DNA of 64,000 nucleotides from Cryptomeria japonica. Taxonomy: Eukaryota; Streptophyta; Pinopsida; Cupressales; Cupressaceae. Position 1 is the first letter of the stretch. Each line of letters begins with the position of its first letter. The stretch spans positions 649,365,420 to 649,429,419 of the forward strand of contig NC_081405.1 of NCBI RefSeq assembly GCF_030272615.1, read 5' to 3'. Shown here piece after piece: positions 12,640 through 25,029 of the stretch. The position numbers and the translations under genes are program-made. The notes beneath the pieces are model-generated. The model had not been told where the DNA came from and searched no databases. It worked only from the letters and a program-made list of their open reading frames with translations.

Positions 12640-15600
12640 TGAGAGGGCTCACAATCTTGTCTTGTAGTGCTAAGAACTAAGCTTTTGCAACCACTTTGGT
12701 GAATATATCTGCTAGCTGATCCTGGGCGTTGATGTGCTTCAATTCAACATCCTTCTTTTGCACCAAATCTCATTTGAAGTGATATTTCATATCAAAATGC
12801 TTTGTTCTGCTATGATGAACCGAATTCTTAGCTAACTTGATGGCACTCACATTGTCACAATAAATTACTGTAGGCTAAATTTGTTTTTCTCCAATTTATT
12901 CTAAAAATTTTCTGAGCGAAAGAGCTTGTGTACCTACTAAGGTAATTGCAACATACTCCACTTCTGTAGATGAGAGGGCAACAATACTTTTCTTTTTCGA
13001 GCTCTGGGTAATCAAACCAGAACCAAAAGAAAAAAAATTCCTGATGTAGATTTATGGTCATCCATACTACCTCCCCAATCTGAATCACTAAAGCCTACAA
13101 GATTGAATTTTTCAGAAGAGTAGTAATGAATACCAAAATTTAAATTCCCTTTCACATACCTCAAAATCCTTCTTGGCTACCTTCATATGTATTTCAGATG
13201 GATTTGTCATATACCCTGTAACAAGTGAAACTGAATATGTAATATCAGGTCTTGTGTGGGTTAGAAACATCAAGCTCCCCACAATACTTTTGTAAGTTTT
13301 CTCTTCAACTAAATCAACACCATCATCTCTACATAACACATCTCCGTGAGTACTTGGAGTGGAGGCAGGGTTACAATCAGTCATATCAAATTTCGTCAGC
13401 ATATCTCATGCATACTTCATTTGACAAATGAAAATCTCATCCTTACTTTGATAAAGCTCCATTCCTAGAGAATATTTCATCAGACCAAGATCTTTCATCT
13501 GAAATTATTTCATCATAGCCACTTTGAATTCATCTTTTATCTTAGAACTACTACCCATATAAAAAAGATCATCAACATACAAACTTATGAATAGAATATC
13601 AGTACCTTCTTGTTTGTAGTAAAGGGTAGGATCACTCTTACTTCTTTGGAAGCCATTCTCTTGAAAGTATCCATCAATCCTAGCATACCATGCTCTTGGT
13701 GCTTGCTTGAGACCATACAAAGCCTTCTTCAACCTGTAGACATGATGCTCTTTTCCATCCACTTCAAAACCTTGTGGTTGCTCCACATATACTTCCTCTT
13801 CTAAGTACCCATCAAGAAGGCACTTTTCATGTCCATATGATGTATGCTCCACTTTTTCTGAGCTGCTAATGAAATCAACATTCTTATGGTCTCTTGTCTT
13901 GCTACTGGTGCAAATGTCTCTTCATAATCAACTTCATACTTCTATATGAAGCCTTTAGCAATGAATCTTGCCTTGTGTCTTTCAACACTCCCATCACTAT
14001 TAAACATGGTCTTGTAGACCCATTTGGTGCCAATCTTTTTTTTGTCATGTGGAAGTTCTGTTAACTCCCAAGTGTCATTCATGTGAATGGAATCCATCTC
14101 TTCTTCCATCACTTGCACCCAAACCTGATTAGTACATGCATCTCTTCTTCATGTAGTTGATTTCCACTCCTCTAGTAGATATCACTCGATCTCCTTACCT
14201 TCCTTGTAGAACTTGGAGAAGAAGCTGCACTTGAACTTGGTACTGAAGAACTTGATGAAGGGCTGCTTGGTGGAGTTAAACCACTGGATACAAAAACATT
14301 AGTTGGCTGCTCATGATCAATATCAACAATTATATCATCATTCAAAATAGATTTTGGCTTCTCAACGTGGCCTTTTTGATGACCATAAACTCCCCCTTCA
14401 TCAAAAATCACATCTCTTGAGACAATAAGCGTGTTAGTGAGGGGATTATACAATCTATAACCCTTGCTTTTCTCACTATACCCAATAAAAATACATGACT
14501 CACTCTTTGCATCTAACTTCTGTCTATTCTGATCAGGTACATGCACATAAGCCAAATAACCAAAAACTTTGAAATGATTAACTTTAGGCCTTTTTCCATA
14601 CCAAGCTTCATAAGGAGTCATCTTTTCTAATGCACTGATGGGGCTATGATTGAGGATGTACACCATTGTAGCAACCTCATCTCCCCAATAAGAATTGCTC
14701 AATCCCTTGGTTTGTAATATGCACCTTGCCATTTCAACCATAGTACGATTCTTCCTTTCAGCTACTCCATTCTGTTGAGGTGTGTATGCAGTTGTGAGTT
14801 TCCTCTTGATGCCATTAAGATCACAATAACTTTGGAAAGCCTTTGAGAAAAATTCTCCTTCATTATCAGTCCTTAAACATTTGATCTTGCAGCCTTTCTC
14901 ATTTTCTATGAGGGATTTGAAGTTCTGGAATGTATCCAAGGCTTCATCTTTGGCCTTCAAAAAATATACCCAACAATTTCGTGAGTAATCATCAATAAAA
15001 GTGATGAAATATGATGACTTACCCAAACTCTTAGTCTACATAGGACCACATATATTTGAATGAACAAGCTGAAGTGGATGATGGGCCCTCCATGCAATTC
15101 CCTTTGGAAACTTTTCCCTTGCATGCTTTCCTTTAGCACAACCTTCACAAACCTCCTTGTGTTCCTCAACCTTGGGCAAACCAAAAACTAATGTTGTGAG
15201 GTTATAAAATTCAAACTATGAAAATTTAAATGCTCATACCTGAGATGCAATAACCAACATGAATCCTCATAAGCCATATTTGCCAAAATGTTGTTATGTT
15301 CACCAAACCTCAAGGGGAACATCCTATTTCTTGTCATAGGAACAACAATGATCACCCTAGTATCCTTATTCTTATCATAGATAGTACAATTCTTATTCTC
15401 AAAGACTACTTAATAATTTCTCTCACATAGCTGCCCAACACTCAAAAAATTATGCTTCAATTGTGGAGTATAATAAATATCATGAATACTCTTTATACCT
15501 TCTTTTTTTTAGACCTCCATAGGAATTTTGGCAGCAACCTCCAATGATTTATCATCACCAAGCTGTATCTTGGATTTAAAACTTCCATCCTTTGTTGAGA

Positions 15601-16615
15601 ACAACTTCTCATTCCCTATCATATGGTTAGAGCATCCAAAATATAGGTACCAAACATCTTTACTAGTATTTTCACCCTTGGCATAAGATAAAAATAAGTA
15701 GTTAGGAGGATTCTCACTACTTTCTTGAGCATAGTTAGCACTTTTACCTTCTTTCAATCTGCATTCTCTTTCAAAGTGGGCATACCTATTACAATGGTAA
15801 CATTGAACATTTCTCTTATCAAATTTATCTCTACCTCTTCCTCTGGAACCACCTCTTCCTCTTGAGCCACCTCTACCTCTACCTCTTGAAGAATTTTGGC
15901 TTTTCCCTTTACCTTGGCCTTGACTGATTTTGGCACTACTGCTGCTTGCATCTTTATTTTTTGTGATTTGCAATTTAGAGGAAAACACTTTCTCTACACC
16001 TTCAAAAGAATCTTTCAATCTTTCTTCATGAGACATCAGGGATCCAACCAATTGATCAAACTTTAGTTTTGTCAAATCCATGCTTTCTTCTATGATTATT
16101 GCTACACGATTCCATCTAGGTATCAAAGATCTCAACACCTTTTTTATCAAAACTTCATTGCTTACAATTTCCCCAAGTGTAGCTATTTTATTGACCACAT
16201 CTTTGCCTCTCACACAATAATCACTTATACTTTTAGCTTCTTGCATCTTCAAATTCTTGAACTCTCACTTCAATGTCTGAAGTTTGACCACCTTAACTCA
16301 ATCACTACCCTGGTAGATTTCTTGTAGATTCTTCCAGGCATCTTTGGAAGTTGTTTCTCCAGATATTCTTGGAAATAAGCTCTTATCAAGAGCTATCTGA
16401 ATGTGAAATAAAGCTTGAGCATTCTTTTTCCTTGCTTCCTTTCTTATTGTTCTTTCATTGGCTGTAAGGGTATTCCAATCAACTAGCTACTCATAACCTA
16501 ATTCAACAATCTCCCACAAATCTTTTCCAATAAAAAAGGTCAATATCTTAATGCACCAATAATCATAATCATTCCCATCAAATTCTGAAACATGCATATG
16601 GTTAGAATTGGACAT
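12640..16615 (-). pseudogene. Copia-1 gag-pol pseudogene
   Basis: A Ty1/copia polyprotein order is readable on the minus strand despite stops and frameshifts. Gag begins at an ATG at 16615 and is open over 16252-15509. The gag zinc knuckle CYHCNRYAHFEREC is near 15780-15820. The protease site should read DSGCSNHM but reads YFGCSNHM, so the catalytic Asp is lost. Integrase (15026-14172) keeps YTPQQNGVAERKNRT, and a reverse transcriptase piece (13852-13505) keeps LKKALYGLKQAPRAWY and SLYVDDL. RNase H is fragmentary (13402-12855). Early in-frame stops follow the start region. The product would have copied and integrated the element in the cytoplasm and nucleus; this copy cannot do so. Confidence 0.93.
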
Positions 16616-16684
16616 GATTAACTTTGACAAAATTCTAACAATAAAACTTTAACCCAAAATGATTTTACCTGCTTTGATACCACT

Positions 16685-17162
16685 TATAGAATCTAAAATT
16701 GCCCCTATTCTTATAGCCAGCTGATGAAGAAATTATAATAATAGAGAAAAAACAACTAACAATAATAAAAATTGCAGAGATAAAATAAAACACAATTCAA
16801 AATTTAAAAAATAGAGTTCTCTGTTTTTAGAACAACACACACATTCTATATTATTTCTTAATAAAAAAAATACAAAGATTCCCTGTAAATAGAGTTTTTT
16901 AGCTTAATAACAAAAAGAATTCAAATTCTATAAAAATAGAACATGCATGGCATGCAATATTTGGTTAAAAAAAACAACAGTTCTAAAGAAAGCTCTAATC
17001 TAAGAATAGTCTAACTGCATGCATAGCATACTTTATTTGCATGAGAAATTAAAAAACTATTAACTAAATTAATCTAGTAGAATGCTAGTGTATGGTGGTG
17101 GAGGCTAAAAACAGTTATGCGCTGCATGGAGCTGCATGTTCGAGCACCATCAATTATCAACA
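16685..17162 (-). repeat. 5' LTR of copia-1
   Basis: 478 bp, paired with 12144-12623. Its inner end carries TATAGAATC where the other copy has TGTAGAATC, so the terminal dinucleotide has mutated. Confidence 0.92.
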
Positions 17163-17767
17163 AAAATATTACAATGAATATAATCCAAAAGAACATTGCA
17201 TATCACAATAATCCAATGAAATGTTTGTATTAATTTGTGTATGAATGAAAATTAGAAATAGCGAGTGATTCCAATGAAATGTTTGTATTAATTTTTGTAC
17301 GAATAAAGATTAGAAATTGCCATTGGTTACAATAAAATGTTTGTATCAAGTTTTGTACGAATGAAGATTGAAATTGCCAGTGAAACATTACAATAAGTGT
17401 AATGCAAAGTAACAATATATATCATGATAATGCAATGAAACATTTGAATTAATTCCCATACAAATGAACATTAAGAATGGCCTGTAATTTCAGGCCATTT
17501 CATGGTAAAAGAAGAAAAAGCTGGTCTAACATGATAAAACATTACAATGAGTGTAACCCAAAGTAATAGTATATATAATTATAATCCAACGAAATGTTTG
17601 TATTAATAAAAATCGCCAGTGATTCCAAACCATTTCATGACAAAGAAGAAAAGATTGGTCTAACATTACAAAACATTACAATAAATGTAACACAAAGTAA
17701 CAGTATATAATTGAAATCACCAGTGATTCCAGACCATTTCATGATAAAGGAAAAAAGGTTGATCTAA
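17163..17767 (+). repeat. Gypsy LTR copy 1, middle part with short tandem units
   Basis: Continues 11241-12143 after removal of copia-1. It is made of several diverged copies of a unit of about 60-90 bp containing AATGAAATGTTTGTATTAAT and CCAGTGATTCCA. The same sub-repeats occur at 44660-45300 and 63730-63870. It ends at the target duplication CTAA of the TIR transposon. Confidence 0.7.
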
Positions 17768-17784
17768 GGGTTAGTGCAGGATCA
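17768..17784 (+). repeat. Left terminal inverted repeat
   Basis: 17 bp matching the complement of 34469-34485 at all but two positions. Weaker similarity extends inward (GGCCAAAA). It directly follows the CTAA target duplication. Confidence 0.88.
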
Positions 17785-17904
17785 AGGGGGGCCAAAAAGT
17801 GGCGATGTGAAAAAAATAGCCTTCCTCACTCGCCTAAAAATTCGAAAATTCATGTTGACTTTTTGCTAGGCCTGGGTGTCAGTACACCTTGGCCTAGTAA
17901 TTGC

Positions 17905-18475
17905 CTATGCAAATCGGATATCCGATTTTATCGGATATCTGATTGTTATTTGTAATTTTAATTTAAAAAATATATTATATGTTACATATTTTATAATATA
18001 TAATATATTATTATATTATATTATAATATAATAATATATTATATAATATAATAATATATTATATAATATAATATTATATTATATAATTCAATATAATATT
18101 ATATTATATTATATATTATATAATACAATATAATATTATATTATATTATATATTATATAGTACAATATAATATTATATTATATTATATATTATATAATAT
18201 AATATTATATTGTATTATATTATATAATATAATAATATATTATATATTGTAATATATATAATATAATACAATACGTATAATAATATATTATATAATATAT
18301 TATTATATTATATATGTTATTTAAAAATAATCTAAGTATAGAAATCGAATATCCGATTTTCTGAGACTTTTATATTTCGACAGTGATAGTCCCGTGTGTT
18401 ATTTTTTACTCACGGGCCACGTGAATTCATCAAAATCCGATATATGCTCTATCCGATATCCAGTGTTTTGACAAA
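17905..18475. repeat. Left subterminal palindromic motifs around a TA-rich block
   Basis: Palindromic motifs of the type AATCGGATATCCGATT occur at 17910-17945. Variants lie at 18345-18365 and 18432-18465. Between them, about 17955-18315 is almost pure A/T with many ATTATATAAT palindromes. Related motifs occur in the inverted arms at 28100-28290 and 33460-33610, all within this transposon. They may be transposase-binding subterminal repeats; that role is inferred. Confidence 0.75.
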
Positions 18476-18678
18476 AAATTGCTAAAAATAGATATAGAGG
18501 TAAGAATTTTATTGTTTTGAATCATTTTCATTCATTTTTTGTATTTTTTGTTAATGTTTATTTGATTTTTCATTGAAAATATGGTTTTTTTCATGAAAAC
18601 TAGGTTTTTTTAAATCAAATATCTAATTGTTTAAATTTGTTAACTAAATTTAATTGTTTACATTCAATTAGGTTAAAA

Positions 18679-19275
18679 ATGGGGGATAACAATGAAAACA
18701 CTGACCAACCACAATTGCAACAACCAAATCCTCATTTGCCAAACCCCCCCTCAATTCAAGATTTGACTGCACAAAATTTGAATGAATTGAGGGGGATTGC
18801 AGAAGTATATCGTAGGATTCCTCGTCTAAACCCATTGTTTGATCCTCTCATTTTGATCATAAAAAGTATGGAGGCCATGACTAAGGAGCATGATGCCTCC
18901 CTTTTGTGGCGAGATTCTATGAAGGAAAAATATGTAGATGGCTTGTTGTATAAGGATATCAAGGATTTTGAGATATCCAAAGCCGAAATCGCCTCATTGT
19001 TTGTCAATCCCTGTACTGGTCAACACGTAGATCCCAAAAAAATAAAACTTTCTATCAAATGGTGTACAAATGATGGGATTGTGAAAAACCTTTGGGATCA
19101 TTGGTGGATGGTTTTCGACAAACCACCCAACAACAATCTTGATATCCCCTTCTATTTCATAAAAAAATTGTATGCTGAGTTTGTTTTACACAAACATGTG
19201 AACTACTTTGACATCCAACCTTTCCAGGGTGTAGGTTTAGGTATGCCCCAAATAGACCTAGGGCAATCAGAGTAG
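18679..19275 (+). CDS. First large exon of a transposon-borne gene of unknown family
   Basis: An open frame from the ATG at 18679 gives about 198 residues (starts MGDNNENTDQPQ) ending at 19273-19275. I prefer this start to the upstream in-frame ATG at 18637 because it precedes a Gln/Pro-rich hydrophilic tail of about 30 residues, common at plant N-termini. The body has KLSIKWCTNDGI, a Trp-rich DHWWMVF stretch and IPFYFIKKLYAEF. A diverged homologue lies on the minus strand at 37904-38146 (LPLYFCKQLFVEF, VDYRDI). I do not recognise a named domain. A +1-frame continuation (PYVPPPPVDLPPAVQ) follows, so the frame probably breaks near 19250. The gene lies just inside the left end, divergent from the transposase-like gene; such paired genes often encode an accessory protein, but that is inference. 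Confidence 0.55.
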   Translation: MGDNNENTDQPQLQQPNPHLPNPPSIQDLTAQNLNELRGIAEVYRRIPRLNPLFDPLILIIKSMEAMTKEHDASLLWRDSMKEKYVDGLLYKDIKDFEISKAEIASLFVNPCTGQHVDPKKIKLSIKWCTNDGIVKNLWDHWWMVFDKPPNNNLDIPFYFIKKLYAEFVLHKHVNYFDIQPFQGVGLGMPQIDLGQSE

Positions 19276-20587
19276 TCCAGGGCCCATATGTCCCCCCTCC
19301 TCCTGTTGATCTCCCACCTGCAGTTCAGCATCCTAATATCATTTGTGAGGCAGCTTCATGGACCATATCGGCTATTCACTCTTTGAGTAGCATTTTGGTT
19401 TCTCAGGCTACGTCAATAGCTCAACCTACTCTTGATGGTAGTGGTGCATCCGATGCTAGTGACACATCATCCTCGGCTCCACACATATGGGTGCCCCATA
19501 GTTGTGTCATGTGTGGGCATGTATGCTTGGGTCCCATTGATCCTCATGTGGACAATGCAGATTATGAGGTGAATGAGATGCATGATGCACGAGATGTTAT
19601 TACATAGACTGGAGTATACCCTTAGGAGTCCTCACATTCTAGAGGTGAGGAGGCACCGTCATCATACATTGATGATGTATTGGTAAGATTTGTGTTTTAT
19701 AGTTCATGTTATATTTTAATTAAATATTTATAAATCAGATAATATTAAGTGCTAATTTTTATTTACATGGTCTATTTAACAGTTGATGACCGAGGATGAG
19801 TTGAGATAGATTCAAGAGGGCACCTTGTCGGCCATTTCATTTGGCCTTGATAGCTTGACGATACATATATTATTGCACCTAGTCATTTGTATTTTATTGT
19901 ACATAAATGCTCATCATTTATATTGGTATTAATTAGATTATCTAGTAACTTGCATTTATATCTTATTTTACTCTTGTAGGGCACAAGCAGCACGAGTGCG
20001 AGGCAGTGTGATTTAGGATCTGGTAGTGTAGTTGGAGAAAAGGGAAAGGTAATTGAATGCAAATATGATTGAATGAATAGTTTAAATAACTTATAGTGAT
20101 TATACATGTCTAGACATAGATTGATAGTTTCATATACTTGTTGTGTATATATACAGAGAATTCTTGGCTTCACATCCTTGATGATTACACCCAGTATACC
20201 TGAAGAAGAAGAAGAGATGGTTCGAGTAGATGTGTGTTTATTTAATTTTTTGATCAATAGATATAATTTGTTATTATTAGTGACAATTATATTCTAACTT
20301 GTATCAATGTCATGTTTCTGAATATATGTAGGTTGTGTATGAAAATATTCAAAACATACCTCCTCTACCGAAGACATACATCAAGAGTCCTGCAAAGCTG
20401 AAGAGAAAACGTGGAGATGAGGTAAACATGAATAGTTCAATTATAGTTCATTTTTATGTTAAATTTTCAAATATGAATTACATAATATAACTAATATTAA
20501 TCGTGGTTTGTTTTTCTTGTGCAGGATCCTTTAGAGCCAAGTAGTGTGGCGAAGAGGATCGATTTTGATGATACATCAGCAGCTTAG
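19263..20587 (+). other. Probable downstream exons of the same transposon gene
   Basis: Several short open stretches are bounded by plausible plant splice sites. 19263-19607 is open in another frame, Pro/Ser-rich, with CVMCGHVC. An exon at about 19980-20049 precedes GTAATT. About 20156-20230 encodes a Glu run and a basic residue before GTGTGT. 20332-20421 ends at GTAAAC (PPLPKTYIKSP, KLKRKRGDE). The last exon, 20525-20587, ends DFDDTSAA and a stop. KLKRKR resembles a nuclear localisation signal. At least one exon (after 19783) has stops in all frames, so the gene may be dead or the model wrong. Confidence 0.4.
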
Positions 20588-20854
20588 GATGTTATAGATA
20601 GTTTTGGGATGCTTACATGTCTAGTTGGCATGTATATTTTGTATATGGACATACATTCATGTATTTAGACATACATTTTGTTTCAGTTGGCGTTTATGCC
20701 ATATTTGTGTATGGACATACATTTGTAATCATTTGACATTTTTATATATACAGAAGTCGATATTCGATCATATAAATTGTTGCTAATCTGTGCGTGGTGT
20801 TATCATGGAAATCTTTAATCTTCATTCCAATAATTAACAATGGTTAATAATGGC

Positions 20855-21057
20855 TATTTAATGAACAATACAATTCATTTCATTTCATCGTAAGTGTTGT
20901 TTTTATAATGAACAATATAATTCATTTAATGAACAATACAATACAATTCATTTAATGAACAATACAATTCATTTAATCAACAATGCAATACAATTAATTT
21001 AATCAACAATACAATACAATTCATTCAATGAACAATACAATTCATTTAATGAACAAT
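20855..21057. repeat. Short tandem repeat, unit about 21 bp
   Basis: Tandem and partly degenerate copies of AATACAATTCATTTAATGAAC run directly into the following satellite. Confidence 0.8.
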
Positions 21058-24017
21058 ACCCTACGCATGCTCCTATTTTGCCCCGCCACTCGATCGAATG
21101 CTCGGGGTCATACCCTACCGGCGTCGTCCCTTGAGCGCCCTAAGTGCTCAAAATTGTGAAACTTTGATGGGACCTAACTCGAAATCCATGGCACCTATGA
21201 ATGATTCATTTGAACCTAAGGGGCCATGAGAGGGGTCCCTGCAAAAGCCTATCTCGGTTTTTCAAGTTTCCCTATGGTTTTATTAGGGCAGCAATTTTTC
21301 GGTTGGCAAAAAAATCATCAATCTCACTCAATGGAATGTTGTCGAGTGGTCGATTTCTCATTTTGCTCATCACAATGATGAACTGTTAGCTCTGACATAT
21401 CCAGTTAGGCATTATTACCCTACACATGCTCCTATTTTTCTCCCCCACTCGATCGAACGCTCGAGGTCATACCCTACCAATGTCGTCCCTTGAGCGCCCT
21501 AAGTGCTCAAAATTATCAAACTTTGACAAGCCCTAACTCAAAATCCATGGCACCTGCAAGCAATCTGTTTGAACCTACGGGGCCACAAGAGGGGTCCCTA
21601 CAAAAGCCTATCTCAGTTTTCTAAGTTGCCCTACAGTTTTATTAGGGCAGCAATTTTTTGGTTGGCAAAAAAATCGTCAGTCTCAATCAATGGAATGTTG
21701 TCGCATGGCCGATTTCTCGTTCTACTTGTCGCGATAACGAACCATCAGCTCCGACATGTCCAGTTAGGAATTATTACTCTACGCATGCTCCTATTTTTCC
21801 CCCCCACTCGATCGAACGCTCGGGGTCATACCCTACCGGCGTCATCCCTTAAGCGCCCTAAGTGCTCAAAATTGTCAAACTTTTACGGGCCCTAACTCGG
21901 AATCCATGGCACCTGCAAATAATCCATTTGAACCTACGAGGCCATGAGAGGGGTCTCTACAAAAGCCTATCTCAATTTTTCAAGTTGCCCTATGGTTTTA
22001 TTAGGGCAGCAATTTTTCAGTTGGCAAAAAAATCGTCAGTCTCACTCAATGGAATGTTGTCACGTGGTCAATTTCTCATTCTGCTCATCATGATGACGAA
22101 CCGTCAGCTCTAACATGTCCAGTTAGGCATTATTACCCTACACATGCTCCTATTTTTCTCGCCCAGTCGATTGAACGCTCGGGGTCATACCCTACCGACG
22201 TCGTCCCTTGAGCGTCTTAAGTGCTCAAAATTATCAAACTTTGACGGGCCCTAACTCGGAATCCGTGGCACCTGTGAATGATCCGTTTGAACCTATGGGG
22301 CCATGAGTGGGCTCCCTACAAAATCCTATCTTTGTTTTTCAAGTTGCCCTACGGTTTTATTAGGGTAGCAATTTATCGGTTGGCGAAAAAATTGTCAGTC
22401 TCAATCAATGGAATGTTGTCGCGTGGCCAATTTCTCGTTCTGCTCATCGCGGTGACAAACTGTCAGCTCCAACATGTCTAGTTAGGCATTATTACCCTAC
22501 GCATGCTCCTATTTCACCCCCCCACTCGATCTAACGCTCGGGGTCATACCCTACCGAGGTCGTCCCTTGAGCATCTTAAGTGCTCAAAATTGTCAAATTT
22601 TGATGGGCCCTAACTCAAAATCCATGGCACCTACGAATGATCCGTTTGAACTGATAGGGCCATGAGAGGGATCCCTACAAAATCCTATCTTAGTTTTTCA
22701 AGTTACCCTACAGTTTTATTAGGGCATCAATTTTTCGGTTGGCAAAAAAATCGTCAGTCTCAATCAATCGAATGTTGTCACATGGCCGATTTCTCGTTCT
22801 ACTCATCGGAATGATGAACCATCAGCTTTGAAATGTCCAATTAGGCATTATTACACTATGCATGCTCCTATTTCCCCCCCCCCCCCCCCCACTCAATCGA
22901 ATGCTCGAGGTCATACCTTACCGGCATCGTCCCTTGAGCGCCCTAAGTGCTCAAAATTGTCAAAATTTGATGGGCCCTAACTTGGAATTTGTGGCACCTA
23001 CGAATGATCCATTTAAACCTACGAGGCCATGAGAGGGGTCCCTACAAAAGCCTATCTTGGTTTTTCAAGTTACCCTACGATTTTATTAGAGCAACAATTT
23101 TTCGATTGGAAAAAAAATTGTTAGTCTCACTCAATGGAATGTTGTCACATGGCCGGTTTCTCGTTCTGCTTGTCACAATGACAAACAGTCAGCTCTGACA
23201 TGTCCAGTTAGGCATTATTGCCCTACAAATTCTCCTATTTTTCCCTCCCACTCGATTGAACGCTCGGGGTCATACCCTACCGGCGTCGTCCCTTGAGCAC
23301 CCTAAGTGCTCAAAATCGTCAAACTTTGACGGGCCCTAACTCAGAATTTGTGGCAACTATGAATGATCTGTTTGAACCTACAGGGCCACAAGAGGGGTCC
23401 CTACAAAAGCCTACCTTGGTTTTTCAAGCTGCCCTACAGTTTTATTAGGGCAGTAATTTTTTGATTGGTGAAAAAATCGTAAGTCTCACTCAATGAAATG
23501 TTGTCGCATGGCCGATTCCTCATTCTTCTTGTCGTGATGATGAACCATCAGCTCCAACATGTCCAGTTAGGCATTATTACCCTATGCATGCTCCTATTTT
23601 TCCCCCCCACTCGATCGAATGCTTGGGGTCATACCCTACCAGCGTCGTCCCTTGAGCGCCCTAAGTGCTCAAAATTGTCAAACTTTGATGGGCCCTAACT
23701 CGAAATCCGTGGCACCTGCAAATGATCTATTTGAACCTACGAGGCCATGAGAGGGGTCCCTAGAAAAGTCTATCTTGGTTTTTCATGTTGCTATGGTTTT
23801 ATTAGGGCAGCAATTTTTTGGTTGGCAAAAAAATCGTCAGTCTCACTCAATGGAATGTTGTCGCGTGGCTGATTTCTCATTCTGCTCATCACGATGATGA
23901 ACCGTTGGCTCTAACATGTCCATTTAGGCATTATTACTCTACGCATGCTCCTATTTTGTCCCCCCACTCGATCGAACGCTCGGGGTCATACCCTATCGAC
24001 GTTGTCCCTTGAGCGCT
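21058..24017. repeat. 359-bp satellite, about 8.2 tandem units
   Basis: The landmark CATGCTCCTATTT recurs at about 21067, 21426, 21785, 22144, 22503, 22861, 23228 (mutated), 23587 and 23946, giving a steady period near 359 bp. Each unit also has CGATCGAACGCTCGGGGTCA and CCCTTGAGCGCCCTAAGTGC. The units are GC-richer than their surroundings, with CpG often mutated to TpG/CpA, as expected for methylated DNA. ORFs of 60-108 codons recur unit by unit in different frames and look fortuitous. Confidence 0.93.
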
Positions 24018-25029
24018 AAAATTATATATAAACAAGCATTACACTGTAGACACATAATGATCATGAATATTTCCATGTATTGTATACACATAATTATGAT
24101 TACACTTTCATGTGACATCCATGAAGGGATAGGCAAACATGATTTTTTTTTCATGGACATTGTATATCATCAATATTTCCAAGCATTACACTATAGACAC
24201 ATAATGATCATGAATATTTCCATGTATTGTATACACATAATTTGCTCATGGACATTGTATATCATCATAACAATGTTACATCAATTCACATCCATACACA
24301 AATACAACATCCCACTTCATTTCCATCAGACATCCTCATGTCCTAAGAGAAAAGCTTGCCTACAACAATGCCTATATATAAATGAAGACCAATACAAATT
24401 AGTTTGGCAAATTATAAATAGATCATTTCAAATATTTTTAAGACGCACAAGATTGTATAACTACGAAACTTACAAGTTTCTCTACAAAGTATAAAAGCAT
24501 AACTTTGAAGAAAGACGCATGTTGATTAAAGCCCTTCTCACTGCATTTCTCTACATGGTTGAAGACGATGGTAGATATGGTAATTTCTAAATAGCAATAC
24601 ATTCACTTGACTTAATGTTTATGCACAAAATTTTATATCATTAATGCACAAAATAATATGTACCATCACCAAGAGAGGGTCTTGTCAACGGCGAATGATC
24701 TAGCATGAACTTGTATATCATCAAAAATCATAATGTGATGTACTATTGTATATCATCAATAAAGAGCTGCATGAGCATAAAGGTTTTGCGATAATTATAT
24801 CATCAAAAATTGTAAAGCTCATCAAATGCATGATAATAAGTCATGTTGCAAAAATATGTCCCTTTCGATTATATCGTGTACCCACTATGTGCATGCAAAA
24901 ACTGTGTTGCCCAAAAAAAAGTTCATTAATAGACCTGCATTTTCAACACATCCTTAATATACAAGTAAAAAACTTGATCATTAAGTTTTAATGATCATTG
25001 TTCGAAATGAAATGCATGAGAATTAAAAT
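24018..25029. other. AT-rich spacer with a 61-bp direct duplication
   Basis: A 61-bp segment at 24034-24094 (with AGACACATAATGATCATGAA) is repeated at 24181-24241. The phrase CATGGACATTGTATATCATC is also repeated nearby. No gene is recognised. Confidence 0.6.

Larger units (their letters stand above)
12144..17162 (-). mobile_element. Copia-1: decayed Ty1/copia retrotransposon
   Basis: 5019 bp bounded by LTRs 12144-12623 and 16685-17162 and by the target duplication AAAAT (12139-12143 and 17163-17167). The polypurine complement lies at 12625-12634 and the primer-site complement GCTTTGATACCA at 16671-16682. The primer site differs from the usual plant one by one base. LTRs differ at many positions and the polyprotein is broken, so this is the oldest of the three copia elements. 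It sits inside a gypsy LTR; uninterrupted homologues of the junction occur near 44668 and 63730. Confidence 0.93.

Noticed and set aside
21201-24012. Recurring ORFs in the 359-bp satellite (NLRGHERGP, PYGFIRAAIF)
   Set aside because: They follow the repeat period, change frame by unit and lack start or domain consistency.
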